64,000 nucleotides of DNA from assembly GCA_030830005.1 (NCBI GenBank), contig JAURNV010000031.1, positions 62,001 to 126,000 on the forward strand, given 5' to 3'. Each line of letters begins with the position of its first letter. Within the stretch, counting starts at the first letter, position 1. The position numbers and the translations under genes were made by a program. Below are positions 19,541-26,820 of the stretch, piece after piece. The notes under the pieces are model-generated. The model was given only the letters and a program-made list of their open reading frames with translations, did not search any database and was not told the DNA's origin. This DNA is from Flavobacteriaceae bacterium (GTDB lineage Bacteria; Bacteroidota; Bacteroidia; Flavobacteriales; Flavobacteriaceae).

Positions 19541-19831
19541 ATGAAAAAAAGGATAGCTATACAAGAGATTAAAAATGCAATAGAAAGTGTAATTGAGATA
19601 CCTGATGGAGTTGATGAAAAAACGGTTTATTCAGTAGACTTTAATCAAGACCCTTGGATTATTACTTTTTACAAATCTGCAACTGTCAGAGTACATACTT
19701 CAAAGGGCTATGCACCATATTTAGATTTAAATTGCGACCCTACCAATGAAATTGCACTTCATAAAAATCAATGGTGTGAATTAAAATATTATGGAGGTTG
19801 GGCTTTAATGACAAATGCGGATAGACGATAG
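19541..19831 (+). CDS. Hypothetical protein
   Basis: This 96-residue soluble protein has no signal peptide or membrane segment and I do not recognise the family. It is rich in aromatic and acidic residues, with PWIITFYKSATVRVHTSKG and WCELKYYGGWALMTN near the end. It starts 6 bp after the OmpH-like gene and is probably co-transcribed. Small orphan genes like this are common in gene cassettes. Confidence 0.65.
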   Translation: MKKRIAIQEIKNAIESVIEIPDGVDEKTVYSVDFNQDPWIITFYKSATVRVHTSKGYAPYLDLNCDPTNEIALHKNQWCELKYYGGWALMTNADRR

Positions 19832-19863
19832 TTAAATTATAAAATCATAATTATGGATAAAAT

Positions 19864-19923
19864 CCCCCGCTGGCGCGAGGCTGTGTCTCGTGCCCCCCGC
19901 TGGCGCGAGGCTGTGTCTCGTGC
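19864..19923 (+). repeat. Two tandem REP-like palindromes, left of the transposase gene
   Basis: Two adjacent 30-bp units carry GCTGGCGCGAGGCTGTGT followed by CTCGTGC. Each can fold into a hairpin of GGCGCGAG with CTCGTGCC around a GCTGTGT loop. Reverse-complement copies lie to the right of the transposase gene at about 20559-20590 and 20671-20702, so the gene is flanked by inverted REP pairs. Confidence 0.85.
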
Positions 19924-19983
19924 CTTTAATCAATATCAATTACACGAATAAAATTTGTAAATTTAAAGCACCAATTCTTATGC

Positions 19984-20508
19984 ATGAGTAGAAAGTACAA
20001 ATTTCGTAATCCCGAGGCAGCCTATTTTGTCAGTTTTGCAACTTGCTTTTGGATAGACGTTTTTACACGTCAATGCTACTTTTCCATTCTTGAACAATCG
20101 TTAAACTTTTGTCGTAGCGTAAAAAAAATGTGTGTTTATGCCTATTGTTTTATGCCCAGCCATGTGCATTTAATTTTCCGTGCAGAAGAAGAAAACCCTA
20201 CTGAAGTTTTACGAGATTTTAAAGCATTTACCGCAAAAGGGGTGTTAGAAGAAATTGAAGCACACCCACAAGAAAGCAGACAGGAATGGATGTTGGCTTT
20301 ATTTGAACAAAACAAGCCAAGGCAGTTTTGGCAACACCACAACAAGCCTATTGAATTATGGTCAGATAAGGTGGTTAACCAAAAAATTTATTATGTACAC
20401 ATGAATCCAGTTCGGGCAGGGTTTGTTACTAGCCCTGAACATTGGAAATACAGTAGTGCAAAAAACTATAACGGATTGGCAGATAGCCAAATTGTTATTG
20501 ATATTTAG
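19984..20508 (+). CDS. REP-associated tyrosine transposase (RAYT, Y1/HUH family)
   Basis: This 174-residue protein has the HUH motif as MPSHVHLIF (His60, His62). The predicted nucleophile Tyr is in KIYYVHMNPVRAGF (Tyr136 or Tyr137), a motif typical of RAYT proteins. It cuts single-stranded DNA and is thought to move or multiply REP palindromes; the flanking inverted REPs are its likely targets. The last ten or so codons are inside a 112-bp unit that is duplicated in tandem after the gene. It sits inside the cassette-like group and may have entered it secondarily. Confidence 0.92.
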   Translation: MSRKYKFRNPEAAYFVSFATCFWIDVFTRQCYFSILEQSLNFCRSVKKMCVYAYCFMPSHVHLIFRAEEENPTEVLRDFKAFTAKGVLEEIEAHPQESRQEWMLALFEQNKPRQFWQHHNKPIELWSDKVVNQKIYYVHMNPVRAGFVTSPEHWKYSSAKNYNGLADSQIVIDI

Positions 20509-20702
20509 ATAGTATGAGTGATGGTAATTAATGAAAAACGTAGTAGTGGAAGTATTTTGGCACGAGACACAGCCTCGCGCCAACGGGGGAGCAGATAGCC
20601 AAATTGTTATTGATATTTAGATAGTATGAGTGATGGCAATTAATTAAAAACGTAGTAGTGGAAGTATTTTGGCACGAGACACAGCCTCGCGCCAGCGGGG
20701 GG
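20479..20702 (+). repeat. 112-bp tandem duplication of the transposase gene tail plus REP
   Basis: Copy 1 (20479-20590) and copy 2 (20591-20702) are nearly identical. Each has the end of the transposase reading frame (encoding ADSQIVIDI), about 40 bp of spacer and one inverted REP palindrome. The arrangement suggests REP spread together with adjacent gene sequence. Confidence 0.9.
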
Positions 20703-20719
20703 TAAGCTGAAAAAACGAT

Positions 20720-21109
20720 ATGAAATTCGATAGAACAGGAATAATATTGTACACAATTGAATACCAAAAATGTGTTGAGTTTTATGAAAAAACAATCGGA
20801 CTGACCAAAATGTTTGGAACGGAAAATCTGACTTGTTTTGAATTCGGAAATTCATATTTAATGGTTGAATTGGACGATGAATATGACGGAACTCAAAATG
20901 ATTCAGAACGAATAAAAACTTGTTTACGAATGAACATTCCGAACGTGAAAAAACTGGTGGATAAACTGACCGAAAAAAATGTGGGAGTGGATTATCAAGA
21001 ACACTCTTGGGGAACAGTTGCGAAATTTTATGACCCAGACGGAAATTTATGTGCTTTTAAGGACTCTGAAAAATTTGAGAAACAAATAGCTGACTTTAAA
21101 GCGCACTGA
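20720..21109 (+). CDS. VOC-family (glyoxalase-like) protein
   Basis: This 129-residue protein has the vicinal oxygen chelate pattern: GIILYTIEYQKCVEFYEKTIGL at the start and TVAKFYDPDGNLCAFKD near the end. It starts 17 bp after the last REP copy. Such proteins often confer resistance to, or act on, small reactive compounds, and they are frequent in integron cassettes. The substrate is unknown. It is followed by the attC-like hairpin at 21140-21256, so it is probably the last gene of its cassette. Confidence 0.85.
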   Translation: MKFDRTGIILYTIEYQKCVEFYEKTIGLTKMFGTENLTCFEFGNSYLMVELDDEYDGTQNDSERIKTCLRMNIPNVKKLVDKLTEKNVGVDYQEHSWGTVAKFYDPDGNLCAFKDSEKFEKQIADFKAH

Positions 21110-21139
21110 AAGAATTGTGAAAAGGAAAAAGCCTACGCA

Positions 21140-21256
21140 CAACAATGTATAACCGCAATTACGGCGGATTCGACTACGTCCGAATCCACTCGGAATTGCT
21201 AAATACAGTGCCAAATCGAAAATTAACGCATATAAACCCGTAACTGACGGTTATAC
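21140..21256 (+). other. attC-like imperfect hairpin (right end truncated)
   Basis: An outer 9-bp arm GTATAACCG (21147-21155) pairs with CGGTTATAC (21248-21256). Inside, GCAATT (21155-21160) pairs with AATTGC (21194-21199), and GGATTCG (21166-21172) pairs with CGAATCC (21181-21187). It is preceded by CACAAC. It lies just after the VOC gene and has the nested, imperfect shape of an attC recombination site. The expected GTTRRRY right end is missing; the peptidase gene begins 16 bp beyond. Confidence 0.5.
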
Positions 21257-21271
21257 TATGAAAAGCACCCT

Positions 21272-23776
21272 TTACATTTCAGAACTAAAAAACAAGGTGT
21301 TTGCTAAAAACTTATTAGTGCCGTACCAGAACGCTCTAAAGTTTGCATTATCTGTAAATCCAACAACTATGCCCCTCCCCAAAGACTTGCTTTTAAAAGA
21401 AACGGTTTCTTTTAGCAGCTCTAGTTTTTCTTCAGCGATATATCCGCTCAGCAAAGGGGCTTTGGTGTATTGGATAGGGTTGTTGTAGCTGTTTTTGTCG
21501 GGGGTTACGAATAAGGTGTTGTTTCTAAACACCGCCATTTGGTCGTTTTTAATTCCAAAGTTTACGGGGTGTGAACGATCCAAGCGAACTTCAAAAATAG
21601 CCCCTCCTATGCCTTGCGCTCCTGTAAAATTCCTACGCTGTTCAAAGCTAATTCCAGAAGCTGTCAAAGGATTTTCTTTAAACTCCATTTCCATCAATTT
21701 GTTCTTGTTTACCCAACGTAGGGCATTTTGATAGGCAATGAGTGTGCCTCCGCCCTTTACCCATTCTTTTATGGGTGCAGCAAAAGCCTCATCAAATTGA
21801 CCTCTTGTTTTTGGCAGAATAATGGTCGTATATCGACTTAGATTGCTACGCCCCAACTGCGCCACATCGAGTTTGGTTACTGGAATTTCGTAGCGTGTAT
21901 CTAACAAATGCCAAATTTCACCCGCATCGTATGGGCTTATGCCTTCACCTACAATAAGAGCAACTTTTGGAAGTTTGACTGTCCTAAAATTATTACTCCC
22001 TAAATCGGGCCCCTGAGCCAAACCGCCCGTAACTCCTTCGATTGTAACATGTGCCTCCATGGCTACCGTTTGTAGAAATTTATGAAGGGCTTCACTGGTC
22101 TTGTTTTGGTTTTGAACAGGAATCATAATGGTGCCATAATCGAACTTTTTGTTATTTATCTTAAAAGGCTTCATCGCTACCTTAGCCCTAATTCCAGCTT
22201 CGCCAATTTTCTGAAGTGCTTTCGGGCTATAATAATCGCCCCATGCCATCAAATAGGCGTAGGAGCTGGCGTTAACTTCTGGTGAAGAAGGAATAGCAAC
22301 TGATTGGGGTGGCTGTTCTGAGCTTTCCATATTGGCATTCATAGCATAGTCTAGGTTAAATGCCAAGGGCAGTGTCCATGCAGAAATGTCATAAAATAAG
22401 CTGTCCTGAAATTGGGTACGCGTTTCAAACATAGCCTCAATGAGTGCGCGGTTTTTTTGCTTTTTAGGAACCACATAAGCCGCTCCTTTTTTAAAGGATT
22501 TTCCTTCTATGGTTTGATCTGACGAAAGTTCGTGAACGTCAATATTATGCCGCATTAACATTTCAGCCAAATGGTAGCTTCTTGCCGGATCAGTAGCATC
22601 GCCAAAAACAATAGCATTTGAGCGTTCTTTTTGTGCCTTCGCTCGGTTGTCTTTAAAAAAGTTGTACTGATATTCAAGCAATTGCTCTCGCATATTATGC
22701 GCTGCTTTGAGTGTTGAAAGCCCTGTGGTCAGTTGATTTCTGATGGTAAAAGGAAACGTTAGAATTCCGTTGGCACTCTCCTGAATATGACCTCTTGAGC
22801 TAGCTTGTTCAAACAAAATACCAATGCTGCCGTTTATGTCTGGAAACGTTGATCCCTTACCGTAATAAAAATCATCATAACTCTCTTTAGAATAATACAA
22901 AGACCCAATGTTATCTAAAGCTTCAGCATGATAATTTCCGATTTGTTCGGTTAACTGCTGATTAAGTGCTGGTGTTAACGGGTGTGTTCTGGAGGGAATT
23001 CCGGGCTGGAAAAAGAAAGTGGCGTTGGTACCCATTTCGTGATGGTCGGTTAAAATATTGGGAAGCCACTTGTGGAATGTCTCAATTCGGGCACGAGATT
23101 CAGGTAGCTGAACAGGCAGCCAATCTCGGTTCATATCAAACCAATAGTGATTGGTGCGCCCCCCTGGCCAAACTTCATGGTATTCGCGGTCGTTGGGGTC
23201 TGGATTTAACCGCATGTTTTTGTTGGTATTGGCCCAATACGCAAACCGCTGCAAGCCATCGGGGTTGAGCGAAGGGTCAAAAAGAATAACCGTTGAATCC
23301 AGTTGATCGAGCGTTTCTTTTGTGTTTGATGCTGCCAAATGATACGCCAATAGCAAACTCGCATTAGAACCACTGGCTTCATTTCCATGAATTGAGAATC
23401 CTTGATACACAACTACAGGCCGATCGCTTCCAATGTTGTTGCCATTTGTAGCAGCAATATGTTGCTGCCGAATAGTTTCAATATTTTGATGATTTTCTGG
23501 ACTTGTAATGGTCAATAACACCAACGGACGCCCTTCAAAAGTGGTTCCCCGATTTTCAATGCTAATCCGGTCAGATGCTTCAGCTAATGCGTACATATAC
23601 TGAACTAATTTATCGTGGGTAATGTGCCACTCGCCCACTTGATGCCCCACAACAGCTTCTGGAGTGGGTATTTTTGGGTTGTACGCATGGTGCTCTTGAA
23701 GGTAATAGGCTAAAGAAAGTTGTTCTTGAGCAGAAGCAAATGTGGTTAGAAGGAGAAGTATCAAATAAAGGCGCAT
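21272..23776 (-). CDS. M14-family zinc carboxypeptidase, secreted
   Basis: This 834-residue secreted protein starts with a signal peptide (MRLYLILLLLTTFASAQ). The start at 23776 is preferred over an in-frame ATG at 23812 because the signal peptide begins there. The peptidase M14 domain has zinc ligands His130 and Glu133 in SIHGNEASG, followed by DPSLNPDGLQRFAYWAN and FDMNRDW. A large C-terminal region (residues of about 400-834) includes a class I amidotransferase-like segment (VALIVGEGISPYDAGEIWHLLD). Such proteins trim peptides outside the cell or in the periplasm. It is on the opposite strand to the cassette genes and lies between the two recombinase copies. Confidence 0.88.
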   Translation of the reverse strand: MRLYLILLLLTTFASAQEQLSLAYYLQEHHAYNPKIPTPEAVVGHQVGEWHITHDKLVQYMYALAEASDRISIENRGTTFEGRPLVLLTITSPENHQNIETIRQQHIAATNGNNIGSDRPVVVYQGFSIHGNEASGSNASLLLAYHLAASNTKETLDQLDSTVILFDPSLNPDGLQRFAYWANTNKNMRLNPDPNDREYHEVWPGGRTNHYWFDMNRDWLPVQLPESRARIETFHKWLPNILTDHHEMGTNATFFFQPGIPSRTHPLTPALNQQLTEQIGNYHAEALDNIGSLYYSKESYDDFYYGKGSTFPDINGSIGILFEQASSRGHIQESANGILTFPFTIRNQLTTGLSTLKAAHNMREQLLEYQYNFFKDNRAKAQKERSNAIVFGDATDPARSYHLAEMLMRHNIDVHELSSDQTIEGKSFKKGAAYVVPKKQKNRALIEAMFETRTQFQDSLFYDISAWTLPLAFNLDYAMNANMESSEQPPQSVAIPSSPEVNASSYAYLMAWGDYYSPKALQKIGEAGIRAKVAMKPFKINNKKFDYGTIMIPVQNQNKTSEALHKFLQTVAMEAHVTIEGVTGGLAQGPDLGSNNFRTVKLPKVALIVGEGISPYDAGEIWHLLDTRYEIPVTKLDVAQLGRSNLSRYTTIILPKTRGQFDEAFAAPIKEWVKGGGTLIAYQNALRWVNKNKLMEMEFKENPLTASGISFEQRRNFTGAQGIGGAIFEVRLDRSHPVNFGIKNDQMAVFRNNTLFVTPDKNSYNNPIQYTKAPLLSGYIAEEKLELLKETVSFKSKSLGRGIVVGFTDNANFRAFWYGTNKFLANTLFFSSEM

Positions 23777-23916
23777 AGTGAAAGTTTTAGCACATAAATA
23801 TAAAAAACACAACTATCATAAGGCTAATAATTGTGTTTATTGTCAGTATCTCGAGTGGGAAAGCAACAGGAAATCGATACACGACAATTTAGCGAACAAT
23901 AATCCTTACTGAGAAT

Positions 23917-24014
23917 GGTGCATAGTGTTGTAAACGTAGTTTATCTTCAAAATCGTAACCTAGGTTGTTGGTGTTGGGGCTCACAACATTCGCTTTAGGT
24001 AAATCGATATTCAA
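23917..24014 (-). pseudogene. Recombinase gene remnant (first 32 codons only)
   Basis: This is the 5' end of a second copy of the recombinase gene at 18051-18922. It begins with the same TTG codon and encodes the same NIDLPKANV start. It loses similarity after about 32 codons, and the frame stops soon after at 23889-23891. No later recombinase domain follows, so it is a dead fragment. Confidence 0.85.
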
Positions 24015-24070
24015 GCTAAAAATAGCCTATTTAATTGATTTACAGAAACTTATAAAAATATCCCTAAAAT

Positions 24071-24124
24071 GGATATACGAAGTGTATATACGTTGGATAT
24101 ACGCAATGCGTATATTCAAGTGTT
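24071..24124 (+). other. attI-like recombination site (copy B)
   Basis: Same box structure as the site at 18979-19032 with one base changed. It ends in CAAGTGTTGGAT, where GTTGGAT fits the integron crossover consensus GTTRRRY. A different gene group follows. The recombinase gene belonging to it is deleted. Confidence 0.6.
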
Positions 24125-24200
24125 GGATTAAATTCAGCCTTTGGCTGACCAAAATCTCTACGATTTGCTTTGCAAATCCCCGATCTTTTGGAAATTTAAT
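24122..24200. repeat. 79-bp hairpin repeat, copy 1
   Basis: Identical to 26136-26214. It starts GTTGGATTAAATT and contains nested inverted repeats: CCAAAA/TTTTGG and GATTTGC/GCAAATC around a TTT loop. In this copy the closing arm stops at AATTTAAT and the final CCAACG is missing, because the metalloprotease gene sequence begins there. Confidence 0.9.
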
Positions 24201-24272
24201 TCTGTATTTGGGCAAAACTTTTGTTTTACTCCTTCGACATCAAGCAACTTGAATTTAAACTCAAGTTATCAA

Positions 24273-25604
24273 ATGAAAAGTTCAAATAATAACTCCTATT
24301 GTTTGAAAATATATTTTCATGTAATCAGAAGGAGTAATGGAACTGGAGGACAATCAATAGAAAGTGTTAATGAAGCTTTTAATATCTTAAATCAAGACTT
24401 TAATCCACATAACATTTCTTTCAATTGGGATAATCAAATAGATTATATTGATAATGATAGTTATTATAGTTCTCCAACTACTGCTATTTTCAATGTAAAT
24501 AATCATCAAGATGGTATTGATATTTATTTGTATGATGATTCCTCAAGTGCAGGAGGTAGAGCAAATGGAGTTGGGCAATCTTCTGAATTTTGGGTTTCTG
24601 GTAGTTATTGGAAAACACCAAACAATCCATTGACAAGGTCACACGTTATTTCTCATGAAATGGGACATGTTTTATATCTTTGGCATACACATCATGGAAC
24701 ATATAACGAAGGAGGTAATGACAATCCTTGCCCTGAATTAGTCAATGGTTCTAACTCTGATACTTGTGGAGATTATGTAACTGATACGCCAGCAGACCCT
24801 CATTTACAATTTGATGTAAACCAATCAACTTGTGAATGGAATAGTTCTGGAACAGATGCAAATGGGGACACATATAATCCTGATGAGAAAAATGTGATGT
24901 CTTACACGGATGTAAATTGTATGGAATATTTTTCTGAAGGTCAAGGAGAAAGAATGAGAAATGCAATAAACACTTTACCCTATTTGCAACAAGTAGTAAC
25001 TGATAACTGCTTAGTTCAAAAATTGAGTTCTATAGAACAGTTATGTTATGATAATAGCCAAACTTTATCGATTAGTGATATTTCAAATAATTCTACTACT
25101 TGGCAAGTATCATCGAATGTAACAATATTATCAAGTAATAATAGCTCAATTATAGTAAGAGCCACTTCATCAAATTCAACTGGTAATGGTTGGGTTCGAG
25201 CAATTTTGAGTAATGGAGTTAGTATTCAAGAAGATTTTGAAGTAGGTATTCCTGATAGAAATAAAATCACTATTGAACACACAACAAATACCAATGGAGA
25301 CTATGTACTAATAAATAATATTTGGAGTATTCTAACTTCCTATCATCAAGACCACAATAATTTTATTGGGGCTGAATGGGATTGGAAATTCGAACCTGTT
25401 GGTGGCAATATGTCAATATTAACACGAAATGATATTAGTAACCGAATTGATGTGTCTGTATCTGGCGAAGGTCAATTGATTATAAAAACAAGAGTTTACA
25501 ACGAATGTGGTTGTAGTCTATGGAAAGATGCTGCTTTTCAAGTCAAAAAATCTTCTACCAATCCTGGCGGCCTTTTTGATGGAATACTAAACAAAGGATT
25601 TTAA
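24273..25604 (+). CDS. M43 pappalysin-like zinc metalloprotease, signal peptide lost
   Basis: This metalloprotease of about 443 residues has the zinc motif HEMGHVLYLWH (HExxHxxGxxH-like) and the downstream Met-turn NVMSYTDVNC. These mark pappalysin-family M43 peptidases, usually secreted. The C-terminal half has beta-sandwich-like segments and ends in NKGF with no clear type IX sorting domain. In-frame sequence upstream, from an ATG at 24141, is partly encoded by the 79-bp repeat. Just after the repeat the codons read VFGQNFCFTP, like the end of a signal peptide whose hydrophobic part is gone. I start at the ATG 24273, but the true start is uncertain and the gene may be non-functional for export. 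Confidence 0.7.
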   Translation: MKSSNNNSYCLKIYFHVIRRSNGTGGQSIESVNEAFNILNQDFNPHNISFNWDNQIDYIDNDSYYSSPTTAIFNVNNHQDGIDIYLYDDSSSAGGRANGVGQSSEFWVSGSYWKTPNNPLTRSHVISHEMGHVLYLWHTHHGTYNEGGNDNPCPELVNGSNSDTCGDYVTDTPADPHLQFDVNQSTCEWNSSGTDANGDTYNPDEKNVMSYTDVNCMEYFSEGQGERMRNAINTLPYLQQVVTDNCLVQKLSSIEQLCYDNSQTLSISDISNNSTTWQVSSNVTILSSNNSSIIVRATSSNSTGNGWVRAILSNGVSIQEDFEVGIPDRNKITIEHTTNTNGDYVLINNIWSILTSYHQDHNNFIGAEWDWKFEPVGGNMSILTRNDISNRIDVSVSGEGQLIIKTRVYNECGCSLWKDAAFQVKKSSTNPGGLFDGILNKGF

Positions 25605-25621
25605 TTCAAAATATAAAAATT

Positions 25622-26005
25622 ATGAGAAAAATGATTTTAATTTTATCGATATTCTTCTTGATTACAGGATGTAATGAAGAAGAAGCAAAACAACAGGGGA
25701 ATTCTATTTATGGTAAATGGAGTTTAATAAAATATGAACCTGGATTTTCACCAACAGAAAATTTTAGTGTAAATCAAATTTCTTGGAGTTTTGAACAGAC
25801 TAACGTTTTAAAAATCCAAGTAGACAATACAATTAGCACCCCGCCAATAAAATCAGAGGGTCAATATGATTTTTCATTAAACGATAATCGTGTTACAATC
25901 GACAATGTGGAATATGATTTTTCAATAAATGAAAATACTTTGATTATCTCTGATGACCCTTCATCGGATGGTTTTAAAGCTACTTTTTTAAAAGCAACTG
26001 AATAA
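25622..26005 (+). CDS. Small lipoprotein
   Basis: This 127-residue protein has a lipoprotein signal peptide with the lipobox LITGC (Cys17), so it should be lipid-anchored. The mature part has a lipocalin-like repeat of strands (YGKWSLIKYEPGF, ENTLIISDD), often seen in Bacteroidota lipocalin-like lipoproteins. It starts 17 bp after the metalloprotease gene and ends just before the attC-like hairpin. Function unknown. Confidence 0.75.
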   Translation: MRKMILILSIFFLITGCNEEEAKQQGNSIYGKWSLIKYEPGFSPTENFSVNQISWSFEQTNVLKIQVDNTISTPPIKSEGQYDFSLNDNRVTIDNVEYDFSINENTLIISDDPSSDGFKATFLKATE

Positions 26006-26011
26006 AAACTG

Positions 26012-26142
26012 TTTACAACACGGTATATAAAAAATAGCAGTTAAGTGCAAACTACAAAGTTTGTGCTTTTCTGCTATCTTTATTTCTAAACTGAAAAATG
26101 GCATACACAAATCTGCTACTTTTCATATACTAGCCGTTGGAT
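26012..26142 (+). other. attC-like site ending the second cassette group
   Basis: The left end TTTACAACACGGTATAT and right end ATATACTAGCCGTTGGAT pair in the order expected for attC boxes: CAAC/GTTG outside and GTATAT (26023-26028) with ATATAC (26125-26130) inside. Within is a strong hairpin, ATAGCAG (26034-26040) with CTGCTAT (26071-26077) and CAAACT with AGTTTG. The right end GTTGGAT (26136-26142) fits GTTRRRY. Confidence 0.55.
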
Positions 26143-26220
26143 TAAATTCAGCCTTTGGCTGACCAAAATCTCTACGATTTGCTTTGCAAATCCCCGATCT
26201 TTTGGAAATTTAATCCAACG
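26136..26220. repeat. Hairpin repeat, copy 2 (complete)
   Basis: The first 79 bp equal 24122-24200. Here the right arm is complete, so GTTGGATTAAATT at the left pairs with AATTTAATCCAAC at the right. The whole element is an imperfect palindrome of about 84 bp with a MITE-like form and no coding capacity. It begins at the GTT of the attC-like site. Confidence 0.88.
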
Positions 26221-26276
26221 ACCTGCTAAACATAAAGGCATGGGCTATAACCCCCACTCTAAATATTTAAGTTAAA

Positions 26277-26789
26277 ATGAAAATCAATACCCCATATCCG
26301 CTACAGTGCTTACCCGCGTTTTTACTTCTTTCACTATGCGCCCTGACATCGTGTAATTCTAAGCAATCGCATTTCCATGCTACAGACGAAATACAGCAGT
26401 TGATGTATGACTATAGAACTGCCTGGAAAGCGGGAGATAACACCCAAATTCTACAGCACCTCAGCCCAGATATAGTGTTGTTCCAAGCTGGAAAGAAAAG
26501 CACCCCAATTGTAGGAAAAGAAGCTGTGGAAGCGTTTTGGTTTCCAAAGGCTGATATTTCTTACCCAATTATTGGTTATAAAATAGCGCATGAAGATATC
26601 GGAGGGAGTAATAAAATTGCATACTATCAAGGTGTGTCAAAATTAACTTGGTATACCCTTGAAAACGGAATTGCTAAAGACACCACCCTTTCGGTTTCGG
26701 AGTTTACCAACATCTTAAGAAATGAAGATGGCGAATGGAAAATTTACCGCATTATGTTTAATCTAAAAGACCCCAATTATTCACGTTAA
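26277..26789 (+). CDS. SnoaL/DUF4440-like lipoprotein
   Basis: This 170-residue protein has a lipoprotein signal peptide with lipobox ALTSC (Cys26). The body resembles an NTF2-like fold of the SnoaL/DUF4440 group: an N-terminal helix (DEIQQLMYDYRTAWKAGD), then LSPDIVLF, IVGKEAVEAFW and a final strand NEDGEWKIYRIMFNL. Members include isomerases and many proteins of unknown role. It lies just right of the hairpin repeat and is probably the first chromosomal gene after the island. It is convergent with tsaB. Confidence 0.78.
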   Translation: MKINTPYPLQCLPAFLLLSLCALTSCNSKQSHFHATDEIQQLMYDYRTAWKAGDNTQILQHLSPDIVLFQAGKKSTPIVGKEAVEAFWFPKADISYPIIGYKIAHEDIGGSNKIAYYQGVSKLTWYTLENGIAKDTTLSVSEFTNILRNEDGEWKIYRIMFNLKDPNYSR

Positions 26790-26820
26790 TCAGAAGCTCA
26801 ACACCAAAAAAAACTTCTTT

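Larger units (their letters stand above)
23917..24124. repeat. 208-bp repeat, copy B: recombinase 5' end plus attI-like leader
   Basis: Matches copy A (18825-19032) over its full length at about 94% identity and in the same orientation. It carries the same ATATACG boxes and the ATATACGC/GCGTATAT inverted repeat (24097-24115). The match ends at the same GTT (24122-24124). Beyond it the sequence is GGATTAAATT, not AGCAATAATT as in copy A. Confidence 0.92.

Noticed and set aside
19864..20702. CRISPR array
   Set aside because: The repeats are REP palindromes beside a RAYT gene, with no regular spacers and no cas genes.
20362..20855. Several short minus-strand frames with similar sequences around the REP copies
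   Set aside because: They are products of the 112-bp tandem duplication and its inverted REPs and have no independent support.
24122..26220. Reading the 79-bp repeat itself as an attC site
   Set aside because: Its ends are GTTGGAT on the left and ATCCAAC on the right, the opposite order to attC (RYYYAAC left, GTTRRRY right). I therefore list it as a hairpin repeat.
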